A stretch of 64,000 nucleotides of DNA, taken from contig NZ_OESQ01000001.1 of the NCBI RefSeq assembly GCF_900240245.1, positions 1,183,681 to 1,247,680 of the forward strand, read 5' to 3'. This DNA comes from Lachnoclostridium edouardi. GTDB taxonomy: Bacteria; Bacillota; Clostridia; Lachnospirales; Lachnospiraceae. The notes beneath the pieces are model-generated. The model had not been told where the DNA came from, did no database searches, and worked only from the letters and a program-made list of their open reading frames with translations. Below, piece after piece: positions 16,546 to 26,167 of this stretch. A program made the translations under genes and the position numbers. How positions within the stretch are numbered: position 1 is the first letter of the stretch; every line of letters starts with the position of its first letter.

Positions 16546-18087
16546 TTACTCAAACTCAATCGTCGCAGGGGGCTTCCCTGTACAATCATATAACACTCTG
16601 TTTATTCCCTTTACTTCATTAACGATTCTGTTCGTTACTTTGCCTAAGACCTCCCACGGCAGTTCTGCTGACTCGGCGGTCATAAAGTCAGAGGTCAGCA
16701 CTGCGCGAAGAGCGATGGCATAATCGTAGGTGCGGCCGTCTCCCATGCAGCCGACGGAACGCATGTTAGTTAACGCTGCAAAGTACTGGCCTAAGCTTTT
16801 GTCAACTCCTGCCTTGACGATTTCTTCCCGGTAAATTGCATCTGCTTCCTGGACGATTTTTACTTTTTCTGCGGTGACTTCACCGATAATACGCACGCCT
16901 AAGCCTGGGCCTGGGAAAGGCTGTCTGTATACCAGGTATTCTGGTATTCCCAGCTCCAGTCCTGCCCTGCGCACCTCGTCCTTAAACAGCAGGCGCAAAG
17001 GCTCAATAATTTCTTTAAAATCTACGCAGTCAGGAAGTCCTCCTACATTGTGGTGGGATTTAATAACTGCAGATTTGCCCAGACCTGATTCAATAACATC
17101 TGGGTAAATCGTTCCCTGAACCAGGAAGTCTACAGAGCCAATTTTCTTTGCTTCCTCCTCAAATACACGAATAAACTCTTCTCCAATAATTTTGCGCTTT
17201 GCCTCCGGTTCTTCTACTCCAGCCAGCTTGGCATAAAAACGGTCCTGGGCATTGACGCGGATAAAGTTTAAATCATAATGGCCTTCTGGGCCAAATACAG
17301 CTTCCACCTCGTCGCCTTCATTTTTTCTCAGCAGGCCATGATCTACAAATACACATGTCAGCTGCTTGCCCACTGCTTTAGAAAGCAGCACTGCTGCCAC
17401 TGAAGAATCCACTCCGCCTGAAAGGGCGCAGAGCACACGACCTGTTCCGACTTTTTCCCGTATTTCTTTAATAGAAGATTCTACAAAAGAATCCATCTTC
17501 CAATCGCCGACGCAGCCGCACACATTATAGACAAAATTAGACAGCATTTTCATGCCTTCTTTTGTATGGGCTACCTCCGGGTGGAACTGAACGGCATATA
17601 AATTTCTTGCTTCACATTCCATAGCTGCTACAGGGCAAACTAAGGTATGGCCTGTAATGCGGAAACCTTCCGGAACTGTCTCAATGTAATCTGTGTGGCT
17701 CATCCAGCACACAGTTTCCGGGGAAACCTCCTGGAAAAGCTTTGCAGAAGGCTCTACCTGTACCTCTGTATGGCCAAATTCACTTACAGGGGCAGTTTTT
17801 ACTGTTCCCCCTAAAAGATAACTCATCAGCTGTGAACCGTAACAGATTCCCAATACTGGAATCCCTAAATCAAATATTTCCTTTGAACATCTTGGAGAAT
17901 CTTCCCCATAAACGCTGTTTGGGCCTCCGGTAAAAATAATACCCTTAGGCTCCATCTCCTTAATTTTATCCAATCCTATATTGTAAGGATGTACTTCACA
18001 GTAAACATTGCACTCTCTCACACGTCTGGCAATTAACTGATTGTACTGACCACCAAAGTCCAGTACAATAATCATCTCTCGCTTCAT
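16546..18087 (-). CDS. guaA: GMP synthase (glutamine-hydrolysing)
   Basis: A 513-residue GuaA, converting XMP, glutamine and ATP to GMP. The class I amidotransferase domain has [15 protein letters not shown] with the nucleophile Cys, and later QFHPEVAHT. The PP-loop ATPase motif is [16 protein letters not shown]. The dimerisation domain ends with [12 protein letters not shown], the canonical GuaA C-terminus. The frame opens at 18159, but ATG 18087 sits after AAAGGAGGCTTCCC and gives the standard start [15 protein letters not shown] strong promoter (18252-18280) leaves a leader of about 158 bases. Confidence 0.97.
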   Translation of the reverse strand: MKREMIIVLDFGGQYNQLIARRVRECNVYCEVHPYNIGLDKIKEMEPKGIIFTGGPNSVYGEDSPRCSKEIFDLGIPVLGICYGSQLMSYLLGGTVKTAPVSEFGHTEVQVEPSAKLFQEVSPETVCWMSHTDYIETVPEGFRITGHTLVCPVAAMECEARNLYAVQFHPEVAHTKEGMKMLSNFVYNVCGCVGDWKMDSFVESSIKEIREKVGTGRVLCALSGGVDSSVAAVLLSKAVGKQLTCVFVDHGLLRKNEGDEVEAVFGPEGHYDLNFIRVNAQDRFYAKLAGVEEPEAKRKIIGEEFIRVFEEEAKKIGSVDFLVQGTIYPDVIESGLGKSAVIKSHHNVGGLPDCVDFKEIIEPLRLLFKDEVRRAGLELGIPEYLVYRQPFPGPGLGVRIIGEVTAEKVKIVQEADAIYREEIVKAGVDKSLGQYFAALTNMRSVGCMGDGRTYDYAIALRAVLTSDFMTAESAELPWEVLGKVTNRIVNEVKGINRVLYDCTGKPPATIEFE

Positions 18088-18280
18088 GGGAAGCCTCCTT
18101 TGTCTCATACTCTTATGTCTGTTTCGCTTTTGCCGGTAAAAAATCAACCACCAGAACAATATGTCTGATCCTTAGGCCATATTATCTTCCCATACTCCGG
18201 CTGATCTTTCATTGACGTACAAAAATCACCCCGGCAAAAACCTGCTTTCCCATTATAAAATAGGATTTTCAGAATGACAA
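18088..18280 (-). promoter_or_regulatory. guaA promoter and long leader
   Basis: TTGTCA, a 17-base spacer and TATAAT (18252-18280) on the minus strand. The leader of about 158 bases contains TTTTGCCGG near its 5' end and CCGGCAAAA about 90 bases later, a perfect 9-base complement that could close a long stem. I do not see the conserved loops of the purine riboswitch. Confidence 0.55.
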
Positions 18281-18370
18281 GGATTTCCTGTTCTAATTTT
18301 TCTGATTCCCTGTTTTTCACAAAGATCAGAGAGCGGATATGATTTTTACTGTCATAATCTCCTGCTGAAA

Positions 18371-21223
18371 TTAATCCTCGGTTTTCAGTTTTTCCTTATC
18401 CTGAAGATATTTTTTAATATACCTGCCGGTATAAGAAACCGGGCTTTCCGATACTTCCTCAGGAGTTCCCTGGGCAATTACAGTTCCCCCTTTATCTCCT
18501 CCTTCAGGACCAATATCTATAATATAATCTGCTGTTTTAATTACATCTAAATTGTGTTCAATTACTACAACTGTATTGCCCCCGTCTGAAAGCCGACGGA
18601 GAATTTCAATCAGCTTGTGTACATCTGCAAAATGCAGGCCTGTAGTAGGCTCGTCTAAAATGTAAATAGTCTTTCCCGTACCTCTTTTGCTCAGCTCCGT
18701 AGCCAGCTTAATTCTCTGGGCCTCTCCTCCTGACAGCTCTGTGGAAGGCTGTCCCAAACGGATATAAGAAAGTCCTACGTCATTTAATGTAGCGATCTTT
18801 CTGTAAATAGAAGGAACGTTCTCAAAGAACTTTAAAGCTTCCTCCACAGTCATGTTCAGCACGTCATAAATACTTTTTCCCTTATATTTTACTTCCAGGG
18901 TTTCCCTGTTATATCGTTTTCCGCCGCATACCTCGCATGGCACATACACATCCGGAAGGAAATGCATCTCGATTTTTATAATACCGTCTCCGCTGCAGGC
19001 TTCGCACCGGCCGCCTTTTACATTAAAACTGAATCTTCCCTTCTGATATCCTTTGGCCTTGGCATCTGTTGTGGAAGCAAACAGATCCCGGATCATATCA
19101 AATACTCCTGTATAGGTGGCGGGATTAGATCTTGGGGTACGGCCAATAGGAGACTGATCAATAGCAATAATCTTGTCCAGCTGCTCTACTCCTTCTATAC
19201 ACTTATGCTTTCCGGGAATCGTTCTGGCCCTGTTCAGCTTCTTTGCTAAAGCTTTATAAAGAATTTCATTTACAAGAGATGACTTTCCAGAGCCTGAAAC
19301 ACCTGTGACGCAGGTCATAATCCCTAAAGGAATCTTCACGTCAATATTTTTCAGGTTGTTTTCACAAGCCCCCTTCACTGTAATAAAGCCAGATGGCTGT
19401 CTTCTCTCCTTAGGCACAGGAATCTGAATCCTGCCGCTTAAATAAGCTCCAGTAATAGAATCCTTACACTTCATAATCTGCTTAGCAGTGCCCACAGCTA
19501 CAACATTTCCACCATGTTCGCCTGCTCCAGGTCCGATATCCACAATACAGTCGGCGGCCATCATAGTGTCCTCGTCATGCTCAACTACAAGCACGCTGTT
19601 TCCTAAATCCCTTAAATGAAGCAAAGTTTTTAAAAGCTTATCATTGTCTCTCTGATGAAGTCCAATACTTGGCTCGTCTAAAATGTAAGCTACCCCTACA
19701 AGGCCAGAGCCGATCTGAGTGGCAAGACGGATTCTCTGAGCCTCCCCGCCAGACAACGTTCCCGTTGCCCTGGACAGAGACAAATAATCCAACCCTACAT
19801 CTATAAGAAAACTGACTCTGGCTCTGATTTCTTTTAAAATCTGAGCGCCAATAGCCAGCTGCATATCTGTCAGCTGCAGATTGTCCATAAACTGACGGAA
19901 TTTCACAATGGACATATCAGTGGCATCAAAAATATTTTTATCTCCTACAGTAACTGCAAGAGATTCCTTTTTCAGCCTTTTTCCTCCACAGGCAGGACAA
20001 GGAGTAATTCTCATAAATGTTTCATATTCTGCTTTAGAGTTTTCGGAAAACGTCTCCCTGTACCGGCGGGCCACATTTTTCAGAAGCCCTTCAAATGCCA
20101 CATCGTAAACTCCCTCGCCCCTTTGTCCCTTATAATATACTTTTAATTCCTTTCCGTCAGTACCGTGAATCAGCACATCGTGAATCTTTTTGGGATAGTC
20201 CTGAAAAGGCGTGTCCAAATCAAAATTATATTCTCTGCACAAAGCGTCCAAAATAGCTCTTGTAAAGCTTCCCTTATCAGTACATGACTGCCAGCCTAAT
20301 ACAGTAATTGCCCCCTGATTGATGCTTAACGTTTTATCTGGAATCATCAAATCCTCATCAAATTCCATCTTATATCCCAGACCGAAACACTCGGGGCAGG
20401 CTCCAAACGGATTGTTAAAAGAAAAGCTTCTAGGCTCCACCTCGTCCACACTGATACCGCAATCCGGGCAGGCAAAATTCTGGCTGAAATTAATAGTCTC
20501 CCCATCTGAAACATCCACCATCATCAGTCCGCTGGATAAATTCATTACAGTCTCAATAGAGTCAGTCAACCTTTTTTGTATTCCGTCCTTCACAATCAAA
20601 CGGTCCACCACTATTTCTATATTATGCTTAATATTTTTATCCAGCTTAATTTCCTCAGAAAGCTCATATAAATTGCCGTCGATTCTCACACGCACATAGC
20701 CGCTTCTTCTGGCATTTTCCAAAACCTTTACATGCTCTCCCTTTCTGCCCCGCACTACAGGCGCCAACAGCTGAATCTTTGTCCGCTCCGGCATCTCCAT
20801 AATCTGATCTACCATCTGGTCCACAGTCTGCTTTTTAATTGCTCTGCCGCACTTTGGACAGTGGGGAATCCCGATCCTGGCATAAAGCAGTCTCATATAA
20901 TCGTAAATCTCTGTAACTGTTCCTACTGTAGATCTGGGATTTCTGTTAGTCGACTTCTGGTCAATAGAAATAGCGGGAGAAAGACCTTCTATGTTTTCCA
21001 CATCCGGCTTTTCCATCTGCCCTAAAAACTGGCGGGCGTAGGAGGACAGGGATTCCATATATCTGCGCTGCCCCTCTGCATAAATAGTGTCAAAAGCCAG
21101 AGAAGACTTGCCCGAGCCGCTGAGGCCGGTTAATACAACCAGCTGGTTTCTGGGAATATCTACTGAAACATTTTTCAAGTTGTGCTCATTGGCACCACGT
21201 ATTTTTATATATTGCTTAGCCAT
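18371..21223 (-). CDS. uvrA: Excinuclease ABC subunit A
   Basis: A 950-residue UvrA, the damage-recognition ATPase of nucleotide excision repair. It shows two ABC modules: the first Walker A is [13 protein letters not shown] near residue 33, with a signature [14 protein letters not shown], and the second is [13 protein letters not shown] with [14 protein letters not shown]. Zinc-finger cysteines are [27 protein letters not shown] and [16 protein letters not shown]. Length and order match the family. AAAGGA precedes the ATG. It stands alone, between guaA and a gene of unknown function. Confidence 0.98.
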   Translation of the reverse strand: MAKQYIKIRGANEHNLKNVSVDIPRNQLVVLTGLSGSGKSSLAFDTIYAEGQRRYMESLSSYARQFLGQMEKPDVENIEGLSPAISIDQKSTNRNPRSTVGTVTEIYDYMRLLYARIGIPHCPKCGRAIKKQTVDQMVDQIMEMPERTKIQLLAPVVRGRKGEHVKVLENARRSGYVRVRIDGNLYELSEEIKLDKNIKHNIEIVVDRLIVKDGIQKRLTDSIETVMNLSSGLMMVDVSDGETINFSQNFACPDCGISVDEVEPRSFSFNNPFGACPECFGLGYKMEFDEDLMIPDKTLSINQGAITVLGWQSCTDKGSFTRAILDALCREYNFDLDTPFQDYPKKIHDVLIHGTDGKELKVYYKGQRGEGVYDVAFEGLLKNVARRYRETFSENSKAEYETFMRITPCPACGGKRLKKESLAVTVGDKNIFDATDMSIVKFRQFMDNLQLTDMQLAIGAQILKEIRARVSFLIDVGLDYLSLSRATGTLSGGEAQRIRLATQIGSGLVGVAYILDEPSIGLHQRDNDKLLKTLLHLRDLGNSVLVVEHDEDTMMAADCIVDIGPGAGEHGGNVVAVGTAKQIMKCKDSITGAYLSGRIQIPVPKERRQPSGFITVKGACENNLKNIDVKIPLGIMTCVTGVSGSGKSSLVNEILYKALAKKLNRARTIPGKHKCIEGVEQLDKIIAIDQSPIGRTPRSNPATYTGVFDMIRDLFASTTDAKAKGYQKGRFSFNVKGGRCEACSGDGIIKIEMHFLPDVYVPCEVCGGKRYNRETLEVKYKGKSIYDVLNMTVEEALKFFENVPSIYRKIATLNDVGLSYIRLGQPSTELSGGEAQRIKLATELSKRGTGKTIYILDEPTTGLHFADVHKLIEILRRLSDGGNTVVVIEHNLDVIKTADYIIDIGPEGGDKGGTVIAQGTPEEVSESPVSYTGRYIKKYLQDKEKLKTED

Positions 21224-21455
21224 TGTAAATTCCTTTCAATCTGCTTAACATTTTCCGGCTGTATTGCCTGCCGGCTAATTGGTATTCCAAAAGTCTGCAG
21301 CCAATATACCTGCCAAAACCTGCAGAATTTTAAGTATTCACATTATATCACAGTTCCTTTTACTTTTCAAACATTTGTTCGATTATTTTCTCTAATAAAA
21401 TCATCCCTATATTATGTCCAAATAATGAATGATCTTACATATTTATTTGACTTCC

Positions 21456-21899
21456 TTAATTTGTACCCTTCCAGCAAAAAAATCCCTCGGACAGAGCTAT
21501 TTTCTCTGTGATCTCTTTCATATTTTCCGACAGATTATAAACAGTCAGGTTCAGACAATCCCATTCAAAAACCAGCAACACGTCTTCCTCTGAAAACAAT
21601 ATGTTTAAGGTGCCGGAGTGGTTTTCCATAATCTCACTGACAGCGTTATTGATATCCTCAGGCTTGGGATTGTGGTTCCACCCATTCCACAAAATAGAGG
21701 CATGGTAATAACACATCATTTTTAATATAATATTGACATATTTATTTTTCATTTCAAAGCGTTTTTGGCTATTAAGCAAGTAATACTCCACATCAAAAAA
21801 ATGCCTGTTGGCAGCCTTCTCAACTCTTTGGGGTAAAAAGTCAATAACATAACACGGCTTTTTTAATATACAGTCCAGTCTCTTAAATTCATCCTCCAC
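21456..21899 (-). CDS. Hypothetical protein, conserved-looking
   Basis: A 147-residue soluble protein I cannot place. It has VIDFLPQRVEK near the start, an aromatic-rich middle (CYYHASILWNGWNHNPKP) and ends FFCWKGTN. The layout, with N-terminal PCYVIDFLP and a later acidic β-rich part, resembles small uncharacterised proteins of Lachnospiraceae that I have seen unnamed. No signal peptide, membrane segment or catalytic motif is seen. GGAGGT lies upstream of the ATG. It is separated from uvrA (downstream) by about 230 AT-rich bases with no clear structure and from the allE terminator by about 105 bases. Confidence 0.6.
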   Translation of the reverse strand: MEDEFKRLDCILKKPCYVIDFLPQRVEKAANRHFFDVEYYLLNSQKRFEMKNKYVNIILKMMCYYHASILWNGWNHNPKPEDINNAVSEIMENHSGTLNILFSEEDVLLVFEWDCLNLTVYNLSENMKEITEKIALSEGFFCWKGTN

Positions 21900-22003
21900 C
21901 TGCTGATCACCTCCAGAATTTCAATTTATGCCTTTATTCAGTTTTAAATCTAACATTTCGTTTCCCATTTTATCACAATTTTATAAGCCAGAAAAGCTGG
22001 CGC

Positions 22004-22036
22004 AAAAAACGGCATAGCCAAAGCCGACTATGCCGT
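22004..22036 (-). terminator. Terminator of the allE operon
   Basis: ACGGCATAG/CTATGCCGT with a 10-base loop, followed on the minus strand by TTTTTTG. It begins about 27 bases after the allE stop. Confidence 0.8.
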
Positions 22037-22062
22037 ATCTTATAAAAATATTTTCCCAGAGA

Positions 22063-22830
22063 TTACAGTTCAACGTCTCTGTTGCAGTCTTTTGAGTAAA
22101 TATATGTAAAGTTTGTTCTGCCGCAGCCGTAAGCAGCCTGTGGGCAATAAGCTCCAAACCATACAAAATCATCTTTCTTGATCATCTTCCACTCATCATC
22201 TAACAGGTAAACGCCTTCGCCTTCCAGGATGTACATACCATGTTCCTGAACGTGAGTCTCAACAAATGGATGGCATCCGCCTGGAGCAAAGGAAAGAATG
22301 TGCATGTTCATGTCAAATGCCTTATCTACTGGAAGCAGATCCTTAATAAATACATTTTCCATGTTGTCATAGTATGCATACTCAATTTCATTTACATTTC
22401 CAAAGTAAACGTATGGCTCGCCAACGCCTTCTGCCGGAATGTAAACCTGTTTGTACAGAACTGCCTTCATTGGCTCAGAACCTGTATTCTTAAATTCCAG
22501 ACCAACACCTGCAGGAGCGTAAATATAAGCGCCCTGTGGAGCGTCATATTCTTTTCCGTCTACTGTAAAGCTTCCATGTCCCTCTGCAATAAACATAAAT
22601 GTTTCAATGTTAGCTTCTGTGCCGAATTTCTTTGTTGTGCCGCCGTTTGGCTCTGCTACAACTAAATACTGTACAAAGCTTGCGCCGTACTTTGGAGAAG
22701 CGATAATACTTACTTTACATCCCTCAATTCCTGGAATTACATTATTTACTAATCCCTCTGGAGGAATTACTACGAACTTACCTGGTTTAATAATAGCTCT
22801 TGTTGATAAAATGTCACTTGGATATCCCAT
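22063..22830 (-). CDS. allE: (S)-ureidoglycine aminohydrolase
   Basis: A 255-residue bicupin that releases ammonia from (S)-ureidoglycine to give (S)-ureidoglycolate, the step after allantoate in ureide breakdown. It aligns in my memory with E. coli AllE (YlbA) along its length: GASFVQYLVVAEPNGG, ANIETFMFIAEG, FDMNMHILSFAPG, ETHVQEHGMYILEGEGVYLL, CPQAAYGCG and the end YIYSKDCNRDVEL. The Mn-binding residues (E, H, H, Q in the C-terminal cupin: HPFVETHVQEHG) are present. AAGGAAGG precedes the ATG. It follows a single-domain cupin in one operon controlled from 23391-23442. No allantoate amidohydrolase (AllC) gene is visible in the window. Confidence 0.95.
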   Translation of the reverse strand: MGYPSDILSTRAIIKPGKFVVIPPEGLVNNVIPGIEGCKVSIIASPKYGASFVQYLVVAEPNGGTTKKFGTEANIETFMFIAEGHGSFTVDGKEYDAPQGAYIYAPAGVGLEFKNTGSEPMKAVLYKQVYIPAEGVGEPYVYFGNVNEIEYAYYDNMENVFIKDLLPVDKAFDMNMHILSFAPGGCHPFVETHVQEHGMYILEGEGVYLLDDEWKMIKKDDFVWFGAYCPQAAYGCGRTNFTYIYSKDCNRDVEL

Positions 22831-22901
22831 GATTTTCTACCTTCCTTTTCTTTAAAGTTTTATCTAAAATCATCTTTACTCCAAAACTTATGTAAAAATG
22901 A

Positions 22902-23273
22902 CTAGTTGGCCTCTTCTTTCTTTGTCTCGCTGTAAAGAATTACTGCCACATACTCCAGATCAATATCTCCAATATTTCTGATAGAGTGGAAATCTCCGTC
23001 CTTGCAGTGTGTCATATCGCCAGGGCCCAATTCCTGAATATTGCCATTGTCATTAACTTCAGCTTTTCCTTTTAAAATATAATATGTCTCGAAATCCCCT
23101 GCATGTGTATGCTGTCCAATAGAACCGCCTACAGGGATGATGCTGATGCCAAACAGTCTTCCTGTTCCGTGCATCTCATTTGGCTCCAGAATGTTTACCA
23201 CTCTGGTTGTACCGTCGCCTCCTTTTAAATGTGGCTCCAGTGTTACGCTCATTTCGTTGGCTCTCTTAATCAT
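22902..23273 (-). CDS. Single-domain cupin of the ureide operon
   Basis: A 123-residue cupin. Metal-site residues appear in QHTHAGDFETYYILKGKAEV (two His and a Glu) and a later His in CKDGDFHSIRNIG. Small cupins of this shape are isomerases, lyases or sensors; the reaction here is unknown. The frame opens at 23294, but ATG 23273 has AAGGAGAA 9 bases upstream and is preferred. It is the first gene of the operon with allE, 71 bases apart, so it likely acts on a ureide or protects an unstable intermediate. This functional guess is inference. Confidence 0.75.
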   Translation of the reverse strand: MIKRANEMSVTLEPHLKGGDGTTRVVNILEPNEMHGTGRLFGISIIPVGGSIGQHTHAGDFETYYILKGKAEVNDNGNIQELGPGDMTHCKDGDFHSIRNIGDIDLEYVAVILYSETKKEEAN

Positions 23274-23390
23274 ACTTCCCGTTCTCCTTGTCATTTTTAT
23301 TTTTTAAAAATTTACCGACTATTTCCCAAATAGACTAAGCTATTTGTTCAAAAAGCCGACACATTTCACAACTATAAAAAATCCGTTCGC

Positions 23391-23442
23391 GTGGTCGGCC
23401 TCTTTTTACTATTCATTATATCACATTTTTTTCAATTTACAA
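23391..23442 (-). promoter_or_regulatory. Promoter and operator of cupin-allE operon
   Basis: TTGTAA (23437-23442), a 16-base spacer and TATAAT (23415-23420) on the minus strand. Just past the start lies GTGGTCGGCC (+ strand, 23391-23400). The same 10-mer with one change (GCGGTCGGCC) lies in the promoter of the second allantoinase at 33566-33575, and CGACCAC occurs in front of the divergent regulator. A shared repressor site is inferred. Confidence 0.6.
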
Positions 23443-23465
23443 TAGCTTTTTTCTAACATTTATTG

Positions 23466-23498
23466 TATAATCAAGGTATTAAAAAATCATTCGACCAC
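23466..23498 (+). promoter_or_regulatory. Promoter -10 and half-operator of regulator gene
   Basis: TATAAT at 23466-23471 has only a weak -35 before it. CGACCAC at 23492-23498 lies just after the expected start, the reverse complement of the GTGGTCG core seen at the cupin-allE promoter. This fits autorepression by the encoded regulator. Confidence 0.45.
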
Positions 23499-23524
23499 TT
23501 TTTTAGTCAGAAAGGATAATACTC

Positions 23525-24577
23525 ATGGAGAAAATGACTGAATATCAAAATGCTGCATCGGAAAATATTCTCGATCCTTCCTGCATACATGAAAACCTCC
23601 TTCTTTTAAGACGGCGCCTTATGCTTTCCCAGGGAGAATTCATTGCAAAATATCTTTCTTCCGAAAGCGGCAAACCATTATTAAGCATTTCCAAGCTGTC
23701 TAATATTGAAACTAAGGGCGGTAAGGATGCTTTGCAATATTCCCGTATTATTGCAGACAAGCTGTCTGTAGATGCCAATATTTTTCAGCTGTCCCCAGAC
23801 GCATTTGCAAAAAATATTGAGCTATTTATAGAAACTCAGTTAAATAGCGGCAATTCATCTACAAATATTACAGACCTGGCTCACATGGTGCAGAAGACCA
23901 GTTATGTAGAGACTCTTGTACATGTTATGTGCGATTATTTAACTGATTCTCTAATTGCAGGAAGTTTAAAACCAGGGGATAAACTTCCTTCAGACCGGAA
24001 TCTGGCAGTTATGTTTGGCGTAGGCAGAACTGCGATCCGTGAAGCTCTGAAGGTTTTATCTGTTTTAGGACTGGTGCGCATTCTTCCAGGCCAGGGCACC
24101 TTTGTCTCCTCTTCCAGTTCCAGTTTTCTAACAGCGCCTCTCTCTTGGACCTTCCTTCTGGGAGAACATAATCTGGAGCATATTTTAACTGTCCGTGAAA
24201 TGCTTGAGGATGCTTCCTCCCGTCTGGCGGCCACTTATGCCACTGAGGCAGATATTGAAAACCTGACAAAGATTTTCAACGCTGCCAAGGACGCGTTTTC
24301 AGCCAGTAATTTTCAGCAGTTTTTGGAATACGATATTGATTTCCATTTAGCCATCGCCAAGTGTTCCCACAATCCTATTATTTACAATTTACTGCTTACA
24401 TCCAGAAAGCTGATTACCCATATCAGCAAAAGCGGTATGGTGACGATTGAGGATTTAATCGCTATTGACAGGGAGCACACTGCTATATATGAAAGTATTG
24501 TAGCACATGATTCTGTTAATTCTAACGCTATTATGCGCCGCCATCTGGAAAGCTCTGCCAGAAGGTATCACCTTTAA
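23525..24577 (+). CDS. XRE-GntR/FCD fusion transcription regulator
   Basis: A 350-residue regulator. Residues about 18-85 look like an XRE-type helix-turn-helix domain (RRRLMLSQGEFIAKYL, then ISKLSNIETKGGKDALQYSRIIAD). Residues about 118-190 are a GntR winged helix (GSLKPGDKLPSDRNLAVMFG, GVGRTAIREALKVL, GLVRILPGQGTF). The rest is an FCD ligand domain with RExLEDASSRLAA and the metal-type residues D and H in YDIDFHLAIAKCSHNPI. Usual FadR-type GntR proteins are about 230 residues, so the extra N-terminal domain is an uncommon fusion. It is divergent from the cupin-allE operon and probably senses a ureide. AAAGGA precedes the ATG. Confidence 0.85.
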   Translation: MEKMTEYQNAASENILDPSCIHENLLLLRRRLMLSQGEFIAKYLSSESGKPLLSISKLSNIETKGGKDALQYSRIIADKLSVDANIFQLSPDAFAKNIELFIETQLNSGNSSTNITDLAHMVQKTSYVETLVHVMCDYLTDSLIAGSLKPGDKLPSDRNLAVMFGVGRTAIREALKVLSVLGLVRILPGQGTFVSSSSSSFLTAPLSWTFLLGEHNLEHILTVREMLEDASSRLAATYATEADIENLTKIFNAAKDAFSASNFQQFLEYDIDFHLAIAKCSHNPIIYNLLLTSRKLITHISKSGMVTIEDLIAIDREHTAIYESIVAHDSVNSNAIMRRHLESSARRYHL

Positions 24578-24604
24578 GGAGCTCGCCCTGAATATTTAAA
24601 AATC

Positions 24605-24654
24605 AAAAAGTTGGATCAGGTCCACATTTTCTGTAAGACCTTTTCCAACTTTTT
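24605..24654. terminator. Bidirectional terminator
   Basis: AAAAAGTTGGA/TCCAACTTTTT with a loop of 28 bases between convergent genes (regulator on +, NhaC on -). A T-run follows in both directions. Confidence 0.75.
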
Positions 24655-24672
24655 ATAACATTTTTAATAATC

Positions 24673-26142
24673 TTAATTATCTAATACAATTCCTCTTTCC
24701 GCAGCCATAATATGCGCCTCTTCATCTGTAATTCTCACAATCTTAAATCCTGTAAATGCATACAGAACCCCGAATAATAAAGAGCAGAAGCACAGAACAC
24801 AATACGGAAGATACTCTGTTGTGGGAACCCCTAATGTGGTGGCCATGTAAAGACCTGCAGCCGACCAGGGGATAATCGGTCCTGTCATGGTTCCTGAATC
24901 CTCCAGGGAACGGCAAAGTACAATAGGGTGAACCCGCAGTTCTAAAAACTTTTTCATCATTAATTCTGTAGTAATAATTTTGTTTAATCCGTCGGAGCCA
25001 GTGAGAAGGTTGATAATAATACACTCGATTTCCGCTAACAGCACCGCCATGCCGCAGCTTTTGATTCTGTTGGTAAGCTGTCCCATGGCCGCGTCCATCA
25101 TACCTGTGCCAGTAACAATTCCTGCAAATCCCATTGCACAGAAAATAAATGCCAAAAAGCTTCCGTTATTAGACAGGCCGCCTCTGTTGAGAAGTTCTGT
25201 TACGTTTGGCAGTAAAGCCTCTGTATCTGTCCTCAGCATAGATACATTAAATCCTGTCATAGTAGACTGAAGCCCCTGCTGGAAATCCAGTCCCTGGTAA
25301 AATGTTCCGATTAAAAGAGCTGCTACTGAGCTGATAAGCATTGCAGGCACTGTAGGCTGTCTTAAAAAGATGGCTAATAAAATCACTGCCATAGGAATTA
25401 AAGGAAGGATTCCAAATCTAAATAATTCATCCAGCTGTGACAGCATAACCATACTTTCTGATGAAATTTCTCCTGTTGTGTCTAAATTAAATCCTAAGAA
25501 CAGTAAGAAAATCAATGTGATAACCGTAGACGGAACTGTAGTCCACAGCATATATTTTATATGGTCATATAAAGGAACTCTTGTAACTGCGGCAGCCAGA
25601 TTCGTTGTATCTGAAAGAGGTGAAAGTTTATCGCCAAAATAAGCTCCTGTTACAACAGCCGCAGCCGTCATTGCCGGGGGCACATCTAGTCCTGCGCCCA
25701 CTCCCATGAGAGCCACGCCAATGGAAGCTGCCGCTCCCCAGGAAGCTCCCGACACATATGACAAAATCGCCGTAGCTACAAAGGCAATAAACAAAATAAA
25801 TTGAGGACTAATAAACATCATGCCGTAGTAAACCAGCATAGGCAGCGTGCCGGCAAAGCACCATGTTGCAATCATAAATCCTACAAAAATAACTATCAGT
25901 ACAGGAGGCATTACTGCTGCAATCTTATCTACAATACATTTCTCCAGCATCTCCCAATTATATCCTAAGCGCACCACTGCAATTATGCCGGCAAAAGCGG
26001 CTGAAAGCAGCAAACAGACTTCTGTAGGCCATTGTAAAAGTCCTTTTCCTATAGCCAGCACAACAGCCATAAATAATATTGGTATAATGGACTCTCCAAA
26101 AGTAGGCTTCCTCACTTCTCTTTTCTTCTTCTCTTCAGACAT
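24673..26142 (-). CDS. NhaC-family Na+/H+ antiporter
   Basis: A 489-residue membrane protein with 11-13 helices of the NhaC group. Typical segments are SYVSGASWGAAASIGVALMG, TGAYFGDKLSPLSDTTNLAA, PLYDHIKYMLWTTVPS and SGTMTGPIIPWSAAGLYMA. The family includes Na+/H+ and malate/lactate-type exchangers, so the solute may be an organic acid rather than protons alone. It starts 25 bases after the FAD oxidoreductase copy 2 behind GGAGGGG, so both form one operon. The pairing parallels BCCT with oxidoreductase copy 1 and suggests it imports or exports that enzyme's substrate or product. Confidence 0.9.
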   Translation of the reverse strand: MSEEKKKREVRKPTFGESIIPILFMAVVLAIGKGLLQWPTEVCLLLSAAFAGIIAVVRLGYNWEMLEKCIVDKIAAVMPPVLIVIFVGFMIATWCFAGTLPMLVYYGMMFISPQFILFIAFVATAILSYVSGASWGAAASIGVALMGVGAGLDVPPAMTAAAVVTGAYFGDKLSPLSDTTNLAAAVTRVPLYDHIKYMLWTTVPSTVITLIFLLFLGFNLDTTGEISSESMVMLSQLDELFRFGILPLIPMAVILLAIFLRQPTVPAMLISSVAALLIGTFYQGLDFQQGLQSTMTGFNVSMLRTDTEALLPNVTELLNRGGLSNNGSFLAFIFCAMGFAGIVTGTGMMDAAMGQLTNRIKSCGMAVLLAEIECIIINLLTGSDGLNKIITTELMMKKFLELRVHPIVLCRSLEDSGTMTGPIIPWSAAGLYMATTLGVPTTEYLPYCVLCFCSLLFGVLYAFTGFKIVRITDEEAHIMAAERGIVLDN

Positions 26143-26167
26143 GTTTCCCCTCCATTATTTAAAAATC

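Noticed and set aside
18160..18370. Purine riboswitch before guaA
   Set aside because: The conserved loops and junction of the purine aptamer are not present; only a long-range complement is seen.
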